DNA of 64,000 nt from Psychrobacter cibarius. GTDB taxonomy: Bacteria > Pseudomonadota > Gammaproteobacteria > Pseudomonadales > Moraxellaceae. Below the pieces are notes generated by a model that had not been told where the DNA came from, ran no database searches, and saw only the letters and a program-made list of their open reading frames with translations. A program made the position numbers and the translations under genes. Shown in pieces: positions 62,715-64,000 of the stretch. Numbering within the stretch: position 1 is the stretch's first letter; each line of letters starts with the position of its first letter. The stretch is from the NCBI GenBank assembly GCA_030686115.1, contig CP131612.1, positions 2,976,001-3,040,000 of the forward strand, written 5' to 3'.

Positions 62715-64000
62715 TTAATACTCAGCCGAGGCTAATGCTTGCGCAAGATCCGCTTTGATATCTTCGATGTGCTCGATACCAATTGATAGACGTACCATAT
62801 CAGTGCTCACACCCGCATTTTCGAGCTCTTGCTCATTGAGCTGACGATGCGTCGTCGTCGCTGGATGACAGGCTAGTGATTTGGCATCACCGATATTGAC
62901 CAAGCGAGTAATCAATTGCAGCGCATCGATAAAGCGAGCACCAGCTTCCAAGCCACCCTTCACCCCAAAGGTTAAAATAGCAGATGGCGTACCTTTCATG
63001 TATTTTTTGGCAAGCTCGTGCTCAGGATGATCCGGTAAACCCGCATACTTTACCCAGGCAACTTTATCATGGTCACGTAGATATTCTGCAACGGCTTGGG
63101 CGTTCTGTACATGGCGCTCCATACGTAGACTCAATGTCTCCATGCCCTGCAAAATACCAAAAGCATTGAGCGGGCTAAGTGCCGCGCCAGTATTACGCAG
63201 CGGTGCCACACGAGCACGAGCGATAAAGGCTGCTGCACCGACATCTTTGACAAAGTTCACACCGTGATAACTATGATCTGGCGTGTTCAATAAGGGAAAA
63301 CGCTCAGGATAGTCGCCCCATGCGAATTTACCACTATCGACAATCGCACCACCAATCGAGGTTCCCGTACCACTCATGTATTTGGTCAATGAATGAATCA
63401 CGATATCCGCACCAAACTCAAAAGGACGACATAACGCAGGCGTCGCAACCGTACTATCAATCACGACTGGCACACCATATTCATGTGCGATATCACTTAA
63501 TGCCTGAATATCAACGATGTTGCCTAATGGATTACCTATGCTTTCGGCAAAGACCATTTTGGTTTTGTCATCAATCAAATCACGAATCGCCTCAGGGTTT
63601 TTGTGATCAAAGAAGCGGACTTCGATACCTTGACGCGGCAATGCATGGGCAAACAAATTATAAGTACCGCCATACAAGGTCGACACAGCAACGATATTAT
63701 CGCCCGCTTCACAGATGGTTTGAATCGCATAAGTAATGGCTGCCATGCCAGATGCTACTGCAAGGGCACCGATACCGCCTTCGAGTGCCGCGACGCGTTC
63801 CTCCAACACGGCATTGGTAGGGTTCATAATACGGGTATAAATATTGCCTGCAACTTTTAGATCAAACAAATCAGCACCATGCTGAGTGTTATCAAAGGCG
63901 TACGAGCTGGTGTGATAAATGGGCACTGCGACCGCTTTGGTCGTTGGCTCAACGCTGTAACCGGCGTGAATCGCCAAGGTCTCAAGACGTTGAGGAGTCG
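62715..64000 (-). CDS. metY: O-acetylhomoserine sulfhydrylase (partial, 5' end beyond window)
   Basis: The frame is open to the window edge, so the true start lies beyond 64000; the visible 428 or so residues begin TPQRLETLAIHAGYSVEPTT. This is a Cys/Met-metabolism PLP enzyme. The Schiff-base lysine is in HSLTKYMSGTGTSIGG, with SYAFDNTQHGADLF early and CHPATTTHRQL late. Length (about 430 residues) and the ETLAIHAGY start favour the MetY type, which makes homocysteine directly from O-acetylhomoserine and sulfide, over the shorter MetB/MetC type. Confidence 0.92.
   Translation of the reverse strand, partial: TPQRLETLAIHAGYSVEPTTKAVAVPIYHTSSYAFDNTQHGADLFDLKVAGNIYTRIMNPTNAVLEERVAALEGGIGALAVASGMAAITYAIQTICEAGDNIVAVSTLYGGTYNLFAHALPRQGIEVRFFDHKNPEAIRDLIDDKTKMVFAESIGNPLGNIVDIQALSDIAHEYGVPVVIDSTVATPALCRPFEFGADIVIHSLTKYMSGTGTSIGGAIVDSGKFAWGDYPERFPLLNTPDHSYHGVNFVKDVGAAAFIARARVAPLRNTGAALSPLNAFGILQGMETLSLRMERHVQNAQAVAEYLRDHDKVAWVKYAGLPDHPEHELAKKYMKGTPSAILTFGVKGGLEAGARFIDALQLITRLVNIGDAKSLACHPATTTHRQLNEQELENAGVSTDMVRLSIGIEHIEDIKADLAQALASAEY

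Overview
The window is a stretch of chromosome from a gamma-proteobacterium of the family Moraxellaceae, most likely Psychrobacter. I infer this from the protein sequences and from gene order: gltBD next to a SPOR-like gene, aroB, aroK, pilQPONM and a divergent class A penicillin-binding protein, and ibaG-murA-hisG-hisD-hisC. Most of the window is housekeeping DNA, much of it in one long minus-strand run. I found no prophage, transposase, CRISPR array or rRNA operon.

Layout. 1-6.3 kb: the 3' end of parC, then an accessory-looking stretch with a very AT-rich membrane-protein gene, a BLUF blue-light sensor, a secreted PEBP-like protein, a HAD phosphatase, a small membrane protein and a lone polyamine-binding lipoprotein. 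6.3-15.3 kb: a tandem pair of FUSC-family membrane proteins, then gltD and gltB. 16-27.5 kb: SPOR-like protein, aroB, aroK and pilQPONM on the minus strand, with a PBP1A gene diverging from pilM. 27.7-47 kb: the transcription/translation block, all minus strand. In transcription order it reads rpsL, rpsG, fusA, tuf, tRNA-Trp, secE, nusG, rplK, rplA, rplJ, rplL, rpoB, rpoC. 47-64 kb: an EcsC-family protein, fabB-pabB, hisC/hisD/hisG, murA, ibaG, an esterase, a BON lipoprotein, yraN divergent from rsmI, an adenosine-kinase-like gene and the 3' part of metY, which runs off the right edge.

How the genes work together. The translation block makes RNA polymerase, elongation factors, five 50S/30S proteins plus S7 and S12, and the NusG/SecE pair. 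gltBD, aroBK, hisGDC, pabB and metY serve amino-acid and folate synthesis. fabB, murA, PBP1A and the pil genes serve the envelope and type IV pili.

The least ordinary signals are non-coding. They are a three-copy palindromic repeat family (about 4.3, 18.5 and 27.7 kb), a MITE-like element at 6.22-6.32 kb, a terminator-like hairpin filling the rpsL leader, two successive terminators inside a large foldback between rplL and rpoB, structured spacers in gltB-gltD and rpsG-fusA, a two-fold symmetric site upstream of fabB, and a long hairpin plus a fresh promoter between hisG and hisD. The one gene I cannot place is the AT-rich membrane protein after parC. I did not find a clear new multi-gene system.
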